From: JBFMDN01 sp040753915
Lineage (GTDB): Bacteria; Desulfobacterota; Desulfomonilia; Desulfomonilales; Desulfomonilaceae
Direction: 5' to 3'
Assembly: GCA_040753915.1 (NCBI GenBank)
Contig: JBFMDN010000004.1
Coordinates: 62,001 to 126,000, forward strand
DNA: 64,000 bases
Below are positions 8,755 through 17,636 of the stretch, piece after piece. The notes below the pieces were generated by a model, which had not been told where the DNA came from, made no database searches, and saw only the letters and a list, made by a program, of their open reading frames with translations. The position numbers were made by a program, and so were the translations under genes. The stretch's first letter is position 1. The number at the start of each line of letters is the position of its first letter.

Positions 8755-8960
8755 CGACGAGACGCCGGCGCTGCGAAGACGGGATTACTGCGGCGCGTGG
8801 GTACCATCCACGGGTCCCGAGAAATTCAGGATTCTGCTGGATTCCGGGGTGCTCCGGAATGCCGCGGACTTTCCTGGTCCGTAGTTACTGCGAGGACATG
8901 GATGTTTACGCCATTGCGTGCTTACTCCAGTCCCTGTGTCTCCTTGGGACACGCTCACCC
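8755..8960 (+). repeat. Dispersed ~200-bp repeat, copy 1
   Basis: Shares long matches with the reverse complement of about 23455-23650: CGAGACGCCGGCGCT, CGAAGACGGGA, GGACTTTC.TGGTCCGT and CTGGATGTTTACG or similar. This copy has about 35 extra bases containing ATTCCGGGGTGCTCCGGAAT. A short relic of the same core occurs near 36082-36110. No gene content. The other bases between 8550 and 9063 show nothing I can name. Confidence 0.55.
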
Positions 8961-9063
8961 CCTGGGAATATAAATGTGTGCGACATTAACGATTGTCTTC
9001 TTTCCTTGTACAGAATATTCGACTATGATACAGAAAACGGCCATGGCCTCCAGGAGGCAACAT

Positions 9064-11049
9064 ATGGAAGCGATACTCTGCGGCAGATGGGGAGAAACCG
9101 TTATCCAAGGGTGGAGCGCCGAAGACGTTTCCGACCGACCCACCAAAGAAGGTCTGCCCTCACCAAGAGATTTTCCCGACGGCACCGTTGCTGTGATGAG
9201 CGGGAAAGGGTTCCTCCAGTTCCACGAAGATTTTAACTTCGTTCCCATGATTCGTGAGTATGTGTACCAGATACAGAGCAAGTACTGTTGTGGTAAGTGC
9301 ATCACGGGAATCAAGGGCTCCAAAATACTGTTGGACGCCCTGGATCGAATCATGGAAGGCCGGGGAGCCGAATCAGATCTGGACTTACTCGCGCGCATGG
9401 GGATGATCCTGAACGACGCGGCGAAGTGCTCGGTATGTCAGAGTGCGGGAGAGCTCCTCCGGGATGGACTGAGCCTTTATCGAGAAGACTTCGTCCGCGC
9501 GGTGAAGCACGGAATCGAACCGGCCCCCGTTCGCTATCTCGGTCGTATCTCTGCGCCATGCATGAACGCGTGCCCCTGCCATATCAAGATACCGATTTAC
9601 GTGGAGATGCTCCAGGAGCTGCGGTACGCGGAGTCTCTTGCAACGATCCGCGAGGATATGCCCCTTCCGGGCGTCACAGGAAGAATCTGTCCTGCTCCAT
9701 GCGAGAAGGCATGCAGCGTCGCCAACATGGGCGACACCCCTATACCGATCAAGATGCTCAAACGAGTTGCTGCAGACTATGAGCGCATTCATCACTTGCC
9801 TCCAGCATTGGAAAAGGTTGAGCTCAACGGTGCACCCATAGCGGTAGTGGGAGCGGGACCAGCCGGATTATCCGCCGCATACTATCTTAACCGCCTCGGA
9901 CATCAAGTCACTCTCTTTGAAGCCCTCAGCCAGCCCGGGGGCATGATCGCAGTGGGAATTCCCCCGTACCGCCAGCCCCGAGACGTCCTCGATCTCGAAA
10001 TCGACACCATCAAGAATTTGGGAGTCACCGTTCAGACCGGTGTCAGGCTCGGAAAGCATTTCACGATCCAGGAGCTCTTCGATCGCGGCTTCAAGGCGGT
10101 TTTCTTAGGGATCGGGTCTCATGGGAGCCTTCGCGCGGGAATCAAGGGAGAGGACGAGAAGATCCGGGGAGTGTTCCCAGGGGGTATCGACTTCCTGAGA
10201 GACATTAACCTCGGGCGAGACGTCCGACTGGGAGACAACGTCGTCATAGTGGGAGGAGGCAATACTGCCATCGATTGTGCGCGAACGTGCCTGCGCATGG
10301 GAGCGTCACGAGTTTCCATTCTCTATCGCCGGACGGAAGCGGAAATGCCGGCAGATCCTGAGGAAGTCGAGGATGCAAGGGAAGAGGGAGTGAACATTAC
10401 CTTCCTGACCCAACCGATCGAAATCTTGACTTCGGACAACAGGATGGTAGGTCTGAGGTGCATTCGCATGGAGTTGGCTGAGGCCGACAAATCTGGCAGG
10501 AGACGTCCCGTTCCTGTGGAAGGTTCCGAGTTCGACCTGGAAGCTGACACCCTCATCCCAGCCATAGGCCAGAAATCTGACTTGGATTTCCTTTCCCCTG
10601 AAGATAGAATCCAGGTGACCCGTCGCGGAACAATCAAAGTGGATCCTGTTACCATGATGACCACACGTCCCGGTGTCTTTTCTGCGGGTGACACCGTCAC
10701 CGGCCCGCTCACCGTGGTACACGCTTTGGCAGGTGGAAAGCGGGCAGCACGCATGATCCACGAGTTTGTAACCACGGGAACGTGCACTCCTTCTGAGCAG
10801 GAATGGATGGAGGATTTCCTCGCCCGCGTCGAGAAAGACCACGGAGTGCTCGTCACAGCCCGCACGCCGGGTCGCAAGGGGGGTGTAATACCCCATTCGA
10901 AACTGGACGCGAGAGAAAGAATCGCCCATTTTCAAGAAGTGGATTCCGGCCTCACCCAGAAGACGTCCTTCATAGAGGCCGGACGCTGTCTGAGGTGCTT
11001 CCATCTTGTTCTTGCCGCTGTGAAAGAACAAACCGACGCCAATCGTTGA
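9064..11049 (+). CDS. FAD/NAD(P)H oxidoreductase: NuoF-type 4Fe-4S domain fused to a GltD-like domain
   Basis: 661 residues from an ATG six bases after a perfect AGGAGG; in-frame upstream codons exist but have no such site. Residues ~50-150 resemble only the C-terminal [4Fe-4S] domain of NuoF/HydB (YCCGKCITGIKG, then KCSVCQSAGELLRDGL). The FMN/NADH Rossmann part of NuoF is absent. From about residue 165 the protein is like the glutamate synthase small subunit or NfnB: Cys-rich CMNACPCHIKIP and CPAPCEKACSV, FAD site VVGAGPAGLSAAYYL, NAD(P) site NVVIVGGGNTAIDCA, and the final FAD motif GVFSAGDTVTGP. It probably moves electrons between a pyridine nucleotide and the NuoG-like protein encoded 91 bp downstream. 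Confidence 0.9.
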   Translation: MEAILCGRWGETVIQGWSAEDVSDRPTKEGLPSPRDFPDGTVAVMSGKGFLQFHEDFNFVPMIREYVYQIQSKYCCGKCITGIKGSKILLDALDRIMEGRGAESDLDLLARMGMILNDAAKCSVCQSAGELLRDGLSLYREDFVRAVKHGIEPAPVRYLGRISAPCMNACPCHIKIPIYVEMLQELRYAESLATIREDMPLPGVTGRICPAPCEKACSVANMGDTPIPIKMLKRVAADYERIHHLPPALEKVELNGAPIAVVGAGPAGLSAAYYLNRLGHQVTLFEALSQPGGMIAVGIPPYRQPRDVLDLEIDTIKNLGVTVQTGVRLGKHFTIQELFDRGFKAVFLGIGSHGSLRAGIKGEDEKIRGVFPGGIDFLRDINLGRDVRLGDNVVIVGGGNTAIDCARTCLRMGASRVSILYRRTEAEMPADPEEVEDAREEGVNITFLTQPIEILTSDNRMVGLRCIRMELAEADKSGRRRPVPVEGSEFDLEADTLIPAIGQKSDLDFLSPEDRIQVTRRGTIKVDPVTMMTTRPGVFSAGDTVTGPLTVVHALAGGKRAARMIHEFVTTGTCTPSEQEWMEDFLARVEKDHGVLVTARTPGRKGGVIPHSKLDARERIAHFQEVDSGLTQKTSFIEAGRCLRCFHLVLAAVKEQTDANR

Positions 11050-11140
11050 CCGACCGCTGCTCAAGCGTGCGCTGTCATTTCTGCCGTTCCTCTGGATGGT
11101 CAACGTTGACTTCCTCAAAGATCTCCGGAGAGAGTCGATC

Positions 11141-13753
11141 ATGCCAAACCTCACAATTGACGAGATGGACATCGTTGCAGAAGAGGGTGCCACCATTCTG
11201 GAAGCGGCAACCCAGGCTGGGATATGGATTCCAACTCTGTGTTACTATCCGAAAAGCAGCCCATCCGATTCGTGTCGGGTATGTGTAGTCGAGATCGAGG
11301 GTATCAATCGCCCGATGACGTCCTGCAACACCATCGTGGCCGAGGGCATGCGGGTACGGACCGACACCCCCCGCGTTCGCCAGATACGGGCCGAAGTGAT
11401 GAATCTCGTGTTGATGGATCATCCGTTGGACTGCCCTGTCTGCCCTGCTGCAGGCGAATGTGAGATACAGGATCTTACGTACAGAATGGGGTTGAGCGCA
11501 TCCCAGTTTCCGATCGCGCGCAGGAGCAGCGAGCCGATCAGAAATTGGCCGCTGATTGAGTACAATCCCAACCTCTGTATCACCTGCCAGCGATGCGTGA
11601 AGGTGTGCCACGAAGTGATCGGCGCCAGTGCGCTAGTCTTGCGAGACATAGGGTACAACGCACAGATAGACACAAGGGACGGGGGCATCCTGTCCTGCGA
11701 CTTCTGCGGTGAATGCGTTGAAGCATGCCCCACGGGTGCTCTTACCACCAAGCTGGCCCAGCGCTGGGCGCGATCGTGGGAGATGCGCAAAACCGCCACC
11801 ATTTGCCCCTTGTGTTCCGCAGGATGCCGAATGGAGATGAACGTCAAGGACGGGCGCATTCTACGGGTCACGACAGACCTTCAGACCCATAACAGGGGCA
11901 CGTTGTGCGCTGGCGGAAGGTTCGGATATGACATTGTCCACTCGGAAGAAAGATTGGATTCGCCGCTATTGAGACGGGACGGCCAGCTCATTCCGGTCTT
12001 TTGGGAAACTGCCTTCGCGGAAGTAGCCAGCAAACTAAAAGAGATCATTCATGAATCAGGTCCGGACAGTGTTGCGGGACTCGCTTCGCCGAGACTGACG
12101 AACGAAGATTGTTTTGCGTTTCAGAAATTCTTCCGGGCAGTTATTGGGACGAATACCATAGACAGTGAGGCGCGGTTCAATTACCTTCGGGTTCAACGTG
12201 CTCTAGAGCTAACCACTGGCAAGCAATTTACTGCTAACACCCTCGACAATCTGTTGGAGACGGACGCGATCCTCGTGGTGGGCCTCGACCCCCTGGAGGA
12301 GACGCCTGCGCTTGGCTGGAAAATTAAGCTCGCTGCCCGCCGGTATGACAGCAATGTCGTTGTGGTGAGCTCGCGGGGGACCAGTCTTGACACCTTTGCA
12401 CGTGTGCGCCTGAGGATTAGACCGTATTCCGAGAGCGATGTCATCCTCGGCATAATGAAAGTCCTCCTCGATCTGGACCTCTGGGATAGCAAATTCGTGC
12501 GCGACCATACGGTCAACTTCCTCCCAATGAAGAGTCTCTTGGAAAAGATTTCTCTCAAGGGGATCCTAAGACGTACGGGTGCGTCCGAAGAGGCTCTTGT
12601 CGAAGCGGCTCGCATACTTGGTGAGGCGCCGCGAGCAGCAATCATATTCGGGGGTGACGTGATTCAGCAGGCGGACGGTCTCCAGTGCGTCATGAACCTC
12701 GTGAACCTCGCGTTGTTGACAGGAAATTTCGATCGCGAGCACGCTGGGCTCTACCCCATCTTTGAAAAGGGCAACATCCTGGGATTGTGTGACATGGGTG
12801 TCATGCCTGAGTATCTTCCCGGTTATCAAGACATCGCGTCGGTGAGAAATCTGTTCGAGCGGACGTGGAATACGCAGCTTCCCTACACGAAGGGAAGAAC
12901 AGTCGCGGAAATCGTCCTCGGTCTCGAGACCGGCGAGGTTCGTGGCCTCTACATAGCGGGTGCAGATCCATTGACGGACTATCCGAATGCAGGAAGATTA
13001 GCGTCTGCTCTGAAGAAGGCCGACCTTCTCATCGTCCAGGACATCTTTCTCAGCGAGACGGCCAAGTTGGCACACTGTGTTTTCCCAGCAGCATCGTTCG
13101 CGGAGAAAGAGGGGACGATGACGAACATCGAGCACCGCATCCAGCGCCTTGATCAGGTGATACCTCCCCTTGGAGCTTCAATGCCCGACTGGAAGATCTT
13201 TGAAGAGCTGGCAGGAGCCATGGGCCGCCCCATGGGCTACTTCAAGGTGTCAGACGTGTTCCGAGAGATGAGCCGGACGATCCCATTCTACAAGGGCCTT
13301 CGCATGAGAGACCTTGAAGGGGACGGAAAAGTGGTTCCTCCGTCGGTCGGCAGCAGAGAAGGGGCTCGACGGGGGAAACCTTACTCGTTCGCGCCGGTCA
13401 GAACTATCGAAGCCGTTGAGAGCGACGCGGATCATTATCCGTTCGAGCTCATGGCCGGGCGGTCCATGTATCATTTTGGTGCTACAACTACACGTTCGAG
13501 CAATCTCCGAGGCTTGTGTCCGGTCGCTTATGTCGAAATCAACCCTCAGGATGCCGAAGACTTGGGAGTCAAGGATTCGGAGTGCATCGAAGTCTCTTCC
13601 GCGGCCGGTTCGTTCGTCGCCCCCGCAAAGCTGTCACCAGCTCTGGAACGGGGCAAGCTATTGGCTCCGGTCAATTTCCCGAACATCGGGATTTATAGGC
13701 TCTTTCAGGAAAATACGACCGTCTGTCGGGTAAAGTTGAAGATTCGTAAATAA
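11141..13753 (+). CDS. NuoG-like iron-sulfur/molybdopterin-fold subunit
   Basis: 870 residues from an ATG after GGAGAGAG. The order is that of NuoG and formate dehydrogenase alpha N-termini: a [2Fe-2S] domain (CYYPKSSPSDSCRVCVVEIE), the His-Cys3 cluster DHPLDCPVCPAAGECEIQD, two [4Fe-4S] sites (CITCQRCVKVCHE and CDFCGECVEACPTGAL), then a molybdopterin-oxidoreductase fold with its own CPLCSAGC cluster and a C-terminal domain with MYHFGATTTRSSNL. Where formate dehydrogenases have the catalytic Cys or Sec (ARxCH-type motif) this protein reads SEARFNYLRVQ, so it is probably not a formate dehydrogenase but an electron-transfer subunit like NuoG. With the preceding gene it forms a soluble NAD(P)H-dehydrogenase module of unknown acceptor. 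Confidence 0.88.
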   Translation: MPNLTIDEMDIVAEEGATILEAATQAGIWIPTLCYYPKSSPSDSCRVCVVEIEGINRPMTSCNTIVAEGMRVRTDTPRVRQIRAEVMNLVLMDHPLDCPVCPAAGECEIQDLTYRMGLSASQFPIARRSSEPIRNWPLIEYNPNLCITCQRCVKVCHEVIGASALVLRDIGYNAQIDTRDGGILSCDFCGECVEACPTGALTTKLAQRWARSWEMRKTATICPLCSAGCRMEMNVKDGRILRVTTDLQTHNRGTLCAGGRFGYDIVHSEERLDSPLLRRDGQLIPVFWETAFAEVASKLKEIIHESGPDSVAGLASPRLTNEDCFAFQKFFRAVIGTNTIDSEARFNYLRVQRALELTTGKQFTANTLDNLLETDAILVVGLDPLEETPALGWKIKLAARRYDSNVVVVSSRGTSLDTFARVRLRIRPYSESDVILGIMKVLLDLDLWDSKFVRDHTVNFLPMKSLLEKISLKGILRRTGASEEALVEAARILGEAPRAAIIFGGDVIQQADGLQCVMNLVNLALLTGNFDREHAGLYPIFEKGNILGLCDMGVMPEYLPGYQDIASVRNLFERTWNTQLPYTKGRTVAEIVLGLETGEVRGLYIAGADPLTDYPNAGRLASALKKADLLIVQDIFLSETAKLAHCVFPAASFAEKEGTMTNIEHRIQRLDQVIPPLGASMPDWKIFEELAGAMGRPMGYFKVSDVFREMSRTIPFYKGLRMRDLEGDGKVVPPSVGSREGARRGKPYSFAPVRTIEAVESDADHYPFELMAGRSMYHFGATTTRSSNLRGLCPVAYVEINPQDAEDLGVKDSECIEVSSAAGSFVAPAKLSPALERGKLLAPVNFPNIGIYRLFQENTTVCRVKLKIRK

Positions 13754-13877
13754 GGATCGTGACGGACTGCCAAAGGACTGTTATCCTGAGAATAGGCAGA
13801 TGAGGGGGCTCATCCCGTGAGAGCCGTAGGATCCAATTCTAAGCTCAACTCTTCTTTTCGCAACCAAGGAGGTCTGC

Positions 13878-14837
13878 ATGAGCGCCGGCAAGAAACCGAA
13901 GGCAACAATCTTGGTTATTGATGACGAACAGATTGTCCATGAGAGTGTTCGGAGAGTTCTCGAGGATGCTGGATACGCGGTTGATAGTGCATTACGCGTA
14001 GATCAGGCCCTCAGCATGGTGTCCGAGAGCTCCTATGACGTGGTGCTTACCGATCTCATGGTCCCGGATCGGAGCGGGATGGATGCAGTCGAGGTAATAG
14101 TGCGAGACCATCCGGACACTGGAGTCGTCATGTTCACGGGTTTTGCCACTGTAGATTCGGCGATCAAATCCATGAAGCTCGGGGCTCTGGACTACCTCCC
14201 CAAGCCGTTCACGCCTGCGGAGTTGCTGCAGGTGGTTGAGCGGGCGCTGGCCAAGACGATCAAGGCCAGGCGGGATCGCGAAATCGAACGGACGTACGCG
14301 ACGGCCGAAAAGGCAATCAAGTCGAGCCTGGATCTGAAGGAGCTCTTGAACCTCATTGGTGCCAGTGTGGTAGGACTCTTGAAAGTTAAGGGGTCTGCTG
14401 TCTTTTTGTACAAGAAGGCAGAGGAAGCCCTCGAGCTTGCATCAAGCTACGGTCTCAGCGATGAGTATTTGCAGAAAGGGGTCTTGCTGAGCGAGAAGAG
14501 TATTTCGGCAGTCTTGAATTCCGTCAAGCCTATAGTCGTTCAACAGGAAGACTTCGACAAAGAGCTTCAGTACCCTGCTGAAGCGCGAAAAGAGGGAATT
14601 GCCGGTATCATGTCCGTACCGCTCACGATCAACGGAACAGTCATTGGAGTGTTAAGGATTTACAGCGCCGACAGGCTTTCGTTGACCGACGAAGAAACCG
14701 ACCTGTTGTTGCGATTCTCCGAGCAGGCGGCCCGCGCGCTTGAAAATGCCATGGCATACGAGCGGGTCAAGGAGGATATCGAAGGGATCAAGAGGGGCAT
14801 ACCTGGTCCTGTGAGGAAAAGGATACAAGAGGCTTGA
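13878..14837 (+). CDS. Response regulator: receiver plus GAF domain
   Basis: 319 residues, ATG after AAGGAGG. The receiver (residues ~8-125) has the acidic pair DDEQ, the phosphoacceptor in VVLTDLMVPDRSGMD, the Thr in MFTGFATVDS and the Lys in LPKPFTP. A helical linker leads to a GAF domain (residues ~165-305) containing VKGSAVFLYKKAEEALEL and IMSVPLTINGTVIGVLRIY. There is no DNA-binding or enzymatic output domain. It is 71 bp upstream of a paralogue with the same design, and these two with the following two kinases form one transcription unit. Confidence 0.9.
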   Translation: MSAGKKPKATILVIDDEQIVHESVRRVLEDAGYAVDSALRVDQALSMVSESSYDVVLTDLMVPDRSGMDAVEVIVRDHPDTGVVMFTGFATVDSAIKSMKLGALDYLPKPFTPAELLQVVERALAKTIKARRDREIERTYATAEKAIKSSLDLKELLNLIGASVVGLLKVKGSAVFLYKKAEEALELASSYGLSDEYLQKGVLLSEKSISAVLNSVKPIVVQQEDFDKELQYPAEARKEGIAGIMSVPLTINGTVIGVLRIYSADRLSLTDEETDLLLRFSEQAARALENAMAYERVKEDIEGIKRGIPGPVRKRIQEA

Positions 14838-14908
14838 GCCGAGAGTGATAGAGGACCTTTGGGTTTGTGGTAAGGCACTGAGATGATTCTTCGTCAGGAG
14901 TAGGACAG

Positions 14909-15856
14909 ATGGACAAGAAGAGGGGCAAGATTCTGGTGTTGGACGATGAGCAGATTGTGCTGGACAGCCTGTCCCGCATTCTCGGAGAAGAGAATTACGC
15001 CGTAACTCCCTGTAGAGCCGGCAGAGATGCGGTTGAGCTACTCAAGCAGGACAGATTCGACATCCTCATTACGGACCTGAAAATGCCTGGAATGGACGGG
15101 CTCCAGGCAATGGAATCCCTGTACGAGATCGATCCGGACATCTCGATGATCATGATCACCGCATACGCGACGGTGGATTCCGCTGTCAAAGCCATGAGGA
15201 TGGGAGCGGTCGACTATATCCGCAAGCCGTTTACCCCGGATCAGCTCCTCGAGCTCGTGAACAAAGTCATGGAAGACCGGAAGGCCAAGTTCGAGAAACG
15301 ATACCGGGAAGACACCTTTGAGGAGATCAAGACTGCGATATCATCTACCCTGAACCTGAGAGAGGTGCTCGATTTGATCGTTCAGGGCGTAGTTAAGATC
15401 ATGAAGGTAAAGGGAAGCACCCTGAGCCTGCTGGATAAGACGAGAGAAAATCTCCGGGTTTTGGCGTACTCCGGATTAAGCCGAGAATATGTCGAGAAGG
15501 GTCCCCTCGAGGCGACTCGAAGCATATCGGACACGATCCTGCGCGGAAAGCACACATGGGTAGAAAACGCTGTTGAGGATCCCCGGATCCAGTACCCACT
15601 GGAAGCAAAGCGTGAAGGCATAGGCTCCATACTCAGCGTTCCTCTTCTGGTGCGAAACAAGGTCATCGGAGCATTGAGAGTGTACACGTCCGAGCCGCGG
15701 GCATTTTCCGAGGAGGAGGTCAGATTCCTGTACGGATTCGCCGAACAAGTGGCTCTCGCGATAGAAAATGCGAAAACGTACGAGGATGTAAAGGACGATT
15801 ACGAGGCTCTTCGGGACGATCTCTGGGACTACTTCGACCGGGATGGTTTGATGTAG
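14909..15856 (+). CDS. Response regulator: receiver plus GAF domain, paralogue
   Basis: 315 residues, preceded by CAGGAGT. The receiver has LDDEQIVLDSL, the phosphoacceptor in ILITDLKMPGMDGL, and YIRKPFTPDQLL. The GAF domain (residues ~150-300) has MKVKGSTLSLLDKTRENL and ILSVPLLVRNKVIGALRVYT. It is a clear tandem duplicate of the previous gene, with most differences in the GAF part, so the pair may sense different ligands. It again lacks an output domain and may act by binding the kinases encoded downstream. Confidence 0.9.
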   Translation: MDKKRGKILVLDDEQIVLDSLSRILGEENYAVTPCRAGRDAVELLKQDRFDILITDLKMPGMDGLQAMESLYEIDPDISMIMITAYATVDSAVKAMRMGAVDYIRKPFTPDQLLELVNKVMEDRKAKFEKRYREDTFEEIKTAISSTLNLREVLDLIVQGVVKIMKVKGSTLSLLDKTRENLRVLAYSGLSREYVEKGPLEATRSISDTILRGKHTWVENAVEDPRIQYPLEAKREGIGSILSVPLLVRNKVIGALRVYTSEPRAFSEEEVRFLYGFAEQVALAIENAKTYEDVKDDYEALRDDLWDYFDRDGLM

Positions 15857-15917
15857 CTCACGTGGTGGACCGGAGAAAGTACTCTCTCACGCTGGATCAT
15901 TGCACAAAGGAAGACCC

Positions 15918-17636
15918 ATGGCACCTGGGTGCGTCAGCGACGGACCCCATGCAAATGAGGAGCGCTTGCGGGGCGAATTCGTGGCCCCCGACCAGCGCTC
16001 GATTCCCGCTTGTCCGGACCAGCCGAGCAGGGATCGAGACAGCGAAGTACTGCTGCTCGACAGGCTCAAGAAGAGAAAGACGTTCTCTTTCAAGAACCGA
16101 ATCCTTGTCAGCACTCTGCTCGTGCTCATCGGTGGGGTCATCACCATCGGCGTCATCCTGCAATGGGCGGTGTTCCCTTCTCTCAGGGGCGACCCAGCGG
16201 TCGTCAACTATCTGAAGACTATCCATCTCCTGGCAAGCTTGTTCGTGATCATCGTGAGTTGGCTTTTCATAGAGCGGATTTCCCGAAAGATTACCCATCC
16301 GCTTCGAGATCTTACCGAGCGCGCGGACCAAATCAGCCGAGAAGCCCGTGCTCGAATATCGAGCTCTGAGCACGCGATTGGCCGACAGCATTCGAGCGCC
16401 TTTGCAGACGAAGGCGAAGCGGAAACGGAAGATGAGATCGGGCAGCTAACCACCTCCATAAATCGCATGCTCTTTTCCCTGAAAGAGTCCGAGGAACGAT
16501 TGCGGGCTTCGGAAGAGAAATATCGTTTTCTCTTCGACAACAATCCGTCTCCCATATTCGTCATTGACGCAGACTCCATGATGATCCTGGATGTCAATGC
16601 TAGAGCTGAGGAGGAATATCAGTACACCCGAGACGAGCTGCTCCGAAAAAGCTTTAGCGACCTCGGATTGGCTCGGGATCGAGAACAGACCAAGAACAAG
16701 CTGAAGCAGGTCTTCCCCACCGAGGTCACCCTTCTCCCCGTGCTCCAGCATCAGCGCAAAGACGGCACCCCGTTTATGGTGAGCTTCCAAATTCGGATGA
16801 CGACCTACAGAGACCGACCGGCTCTCATCGCTTCGGTCTGGGATGTTACCGAGCGACTTGAAAAGCATGCAATGCTCCTCCAGGCCAGCAAGATGGCCAC
16901 ACTGGGAGAAATGGCAACCGGAATAGCCCATGAGCTGAATCAGCCGCTCAACGTTATCAGGTTGGGCTGCGACTATCTGGTAAAAAAGAGTAAGACGAAG
17001 CCTTCTCTTTCTACTGAGGATTTGTCGGATGTGACGAAGGAGCTTTGCGTCAATGTGGAACGTGCTTCACGTATCATCACTCACCTTCGGCAGTTCGGTC
17101 GCCGGGCTGAACACACCATGAGTCCCATCGACATCAACAAGCCAATACGAAACACTTTCTCGATGATAGGAACCCAACTGGAGAAGAATGCCATCAACTG
17201 GAGTCTTGATCTTGACGAGCACCTTCCTCGTATTCTCGGAGATGAAAACCTCCTGGAGCAGGTATTCGTCAACCTCGCCATAAATGCGAGAGATTCTATG
17301 CTCAGCAAAGAGAAAGCCCGTGACATCGGTGAAAAACCGAGAGAAAATTCGTTGAAGATGAAGAGCTTTCTCGATAACGGACGGGTGGTTGTGACAATCT
17401 CAGACACGGGCCACGGTATACCCGAATCCCTGAGAGACAGGGTGTTCGAGCCTTTTTTCACCACAAAGAAGACAGGTGAAGGCACGGGGCTCGGTCTATC
17501 CATAAGTTATGGGATCATTAAGGAACACCAAGGCACTATCGAAATCGTCGAAACGAGTGAACAAGGGACGACATTTCGACTCACCTTCCCGGTGTTAAGT
17601 ACGGAGACCACGTATGACCAAGATCCTCGTAGTTGA
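15918..17636 (+). CDS. Membrane sensor histidine kinase (HAMP-PAS)
   Basis: 572 residues; the ATG at 15918 is preceded by AAGGAAG and preferred over a TTG 18 bases upstream. Two membrane segments lie near residues 65-90 (ILVSTLLVLIGGVITIGVIL) and 110-130 (HLLASLFVIIVSWLFI), with a short external loop. A HAMP linker follows (ISRKITHPLRDLTERADQI). A PAS domain (residues ~205-325) precedes the H box ATGIAHELNQPLNVIRLG. The ATPase domain has NLAINARDSM, DTGHGIPESLRDRVFEPFF and GTGLGLSISYGI. Its last 23 bases overlap the next gene, indicating translational coupling. Confidence 0.92.
   Translation: MAPGCVSDGPHANEERLRGEFVAPDQRSIPACPDQPSRDRDSEVLLLDRLKKRKTFSFKNRILVSTLLVLIGGVITIGVILQWAVFPSLRGDPAVVNYLKTIHLLASLFVIIVSWLFIERISRKITHPLRDLTERADQISREARARISSSEHAIGRQHSSAFADEGEAETEDEIGQLTTSINRMLFSLKESEERLRASEEKYRFLFDNNPSPIFVIDADSMMILDVNARAEEEYQYTRDELLRKSFSDLGLARDREQTKNKLKQVFPTEVTLLPVLQHQRKDGTPFMVSFQIRMTTYRDRPALIASVWDVTERLEKHAMLLQASKMATLGEMATGIAHELNQPLNVIRLGCDYLVKKSKTKPSLSTEDLSDVTKELCVNVERASRIITHLRQFGRRAEHTMSPIDINKPIRNTFSMIGTQLEKNAINWSLDLDEHLPRILGDENLLEQVFVNLAINARDSMLSKEKARDIGEKPRENSLKMKSFLDNGRVVVTISDTGHGIPESLRDRVFEPFFTTKKTGEGTGLGLSISYGIIKEHQGTIEIVETSEQGTTFRLTFPVLSTETTYDQDPRS

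Noticed and set aside
10306..11196. 296-residue open frame on the minus strand
   Set aside because: Antisense to the GltD-like gene and its junction with the NuoG-like gene; no ribosome site or motif.
11141..13753. Formate dehydrogenase catalytic subunit
   Set aside because: No Cys or Sec at the molybdenum-ligand position; SEARFNYL replaces the usual ARxCH-type motif.
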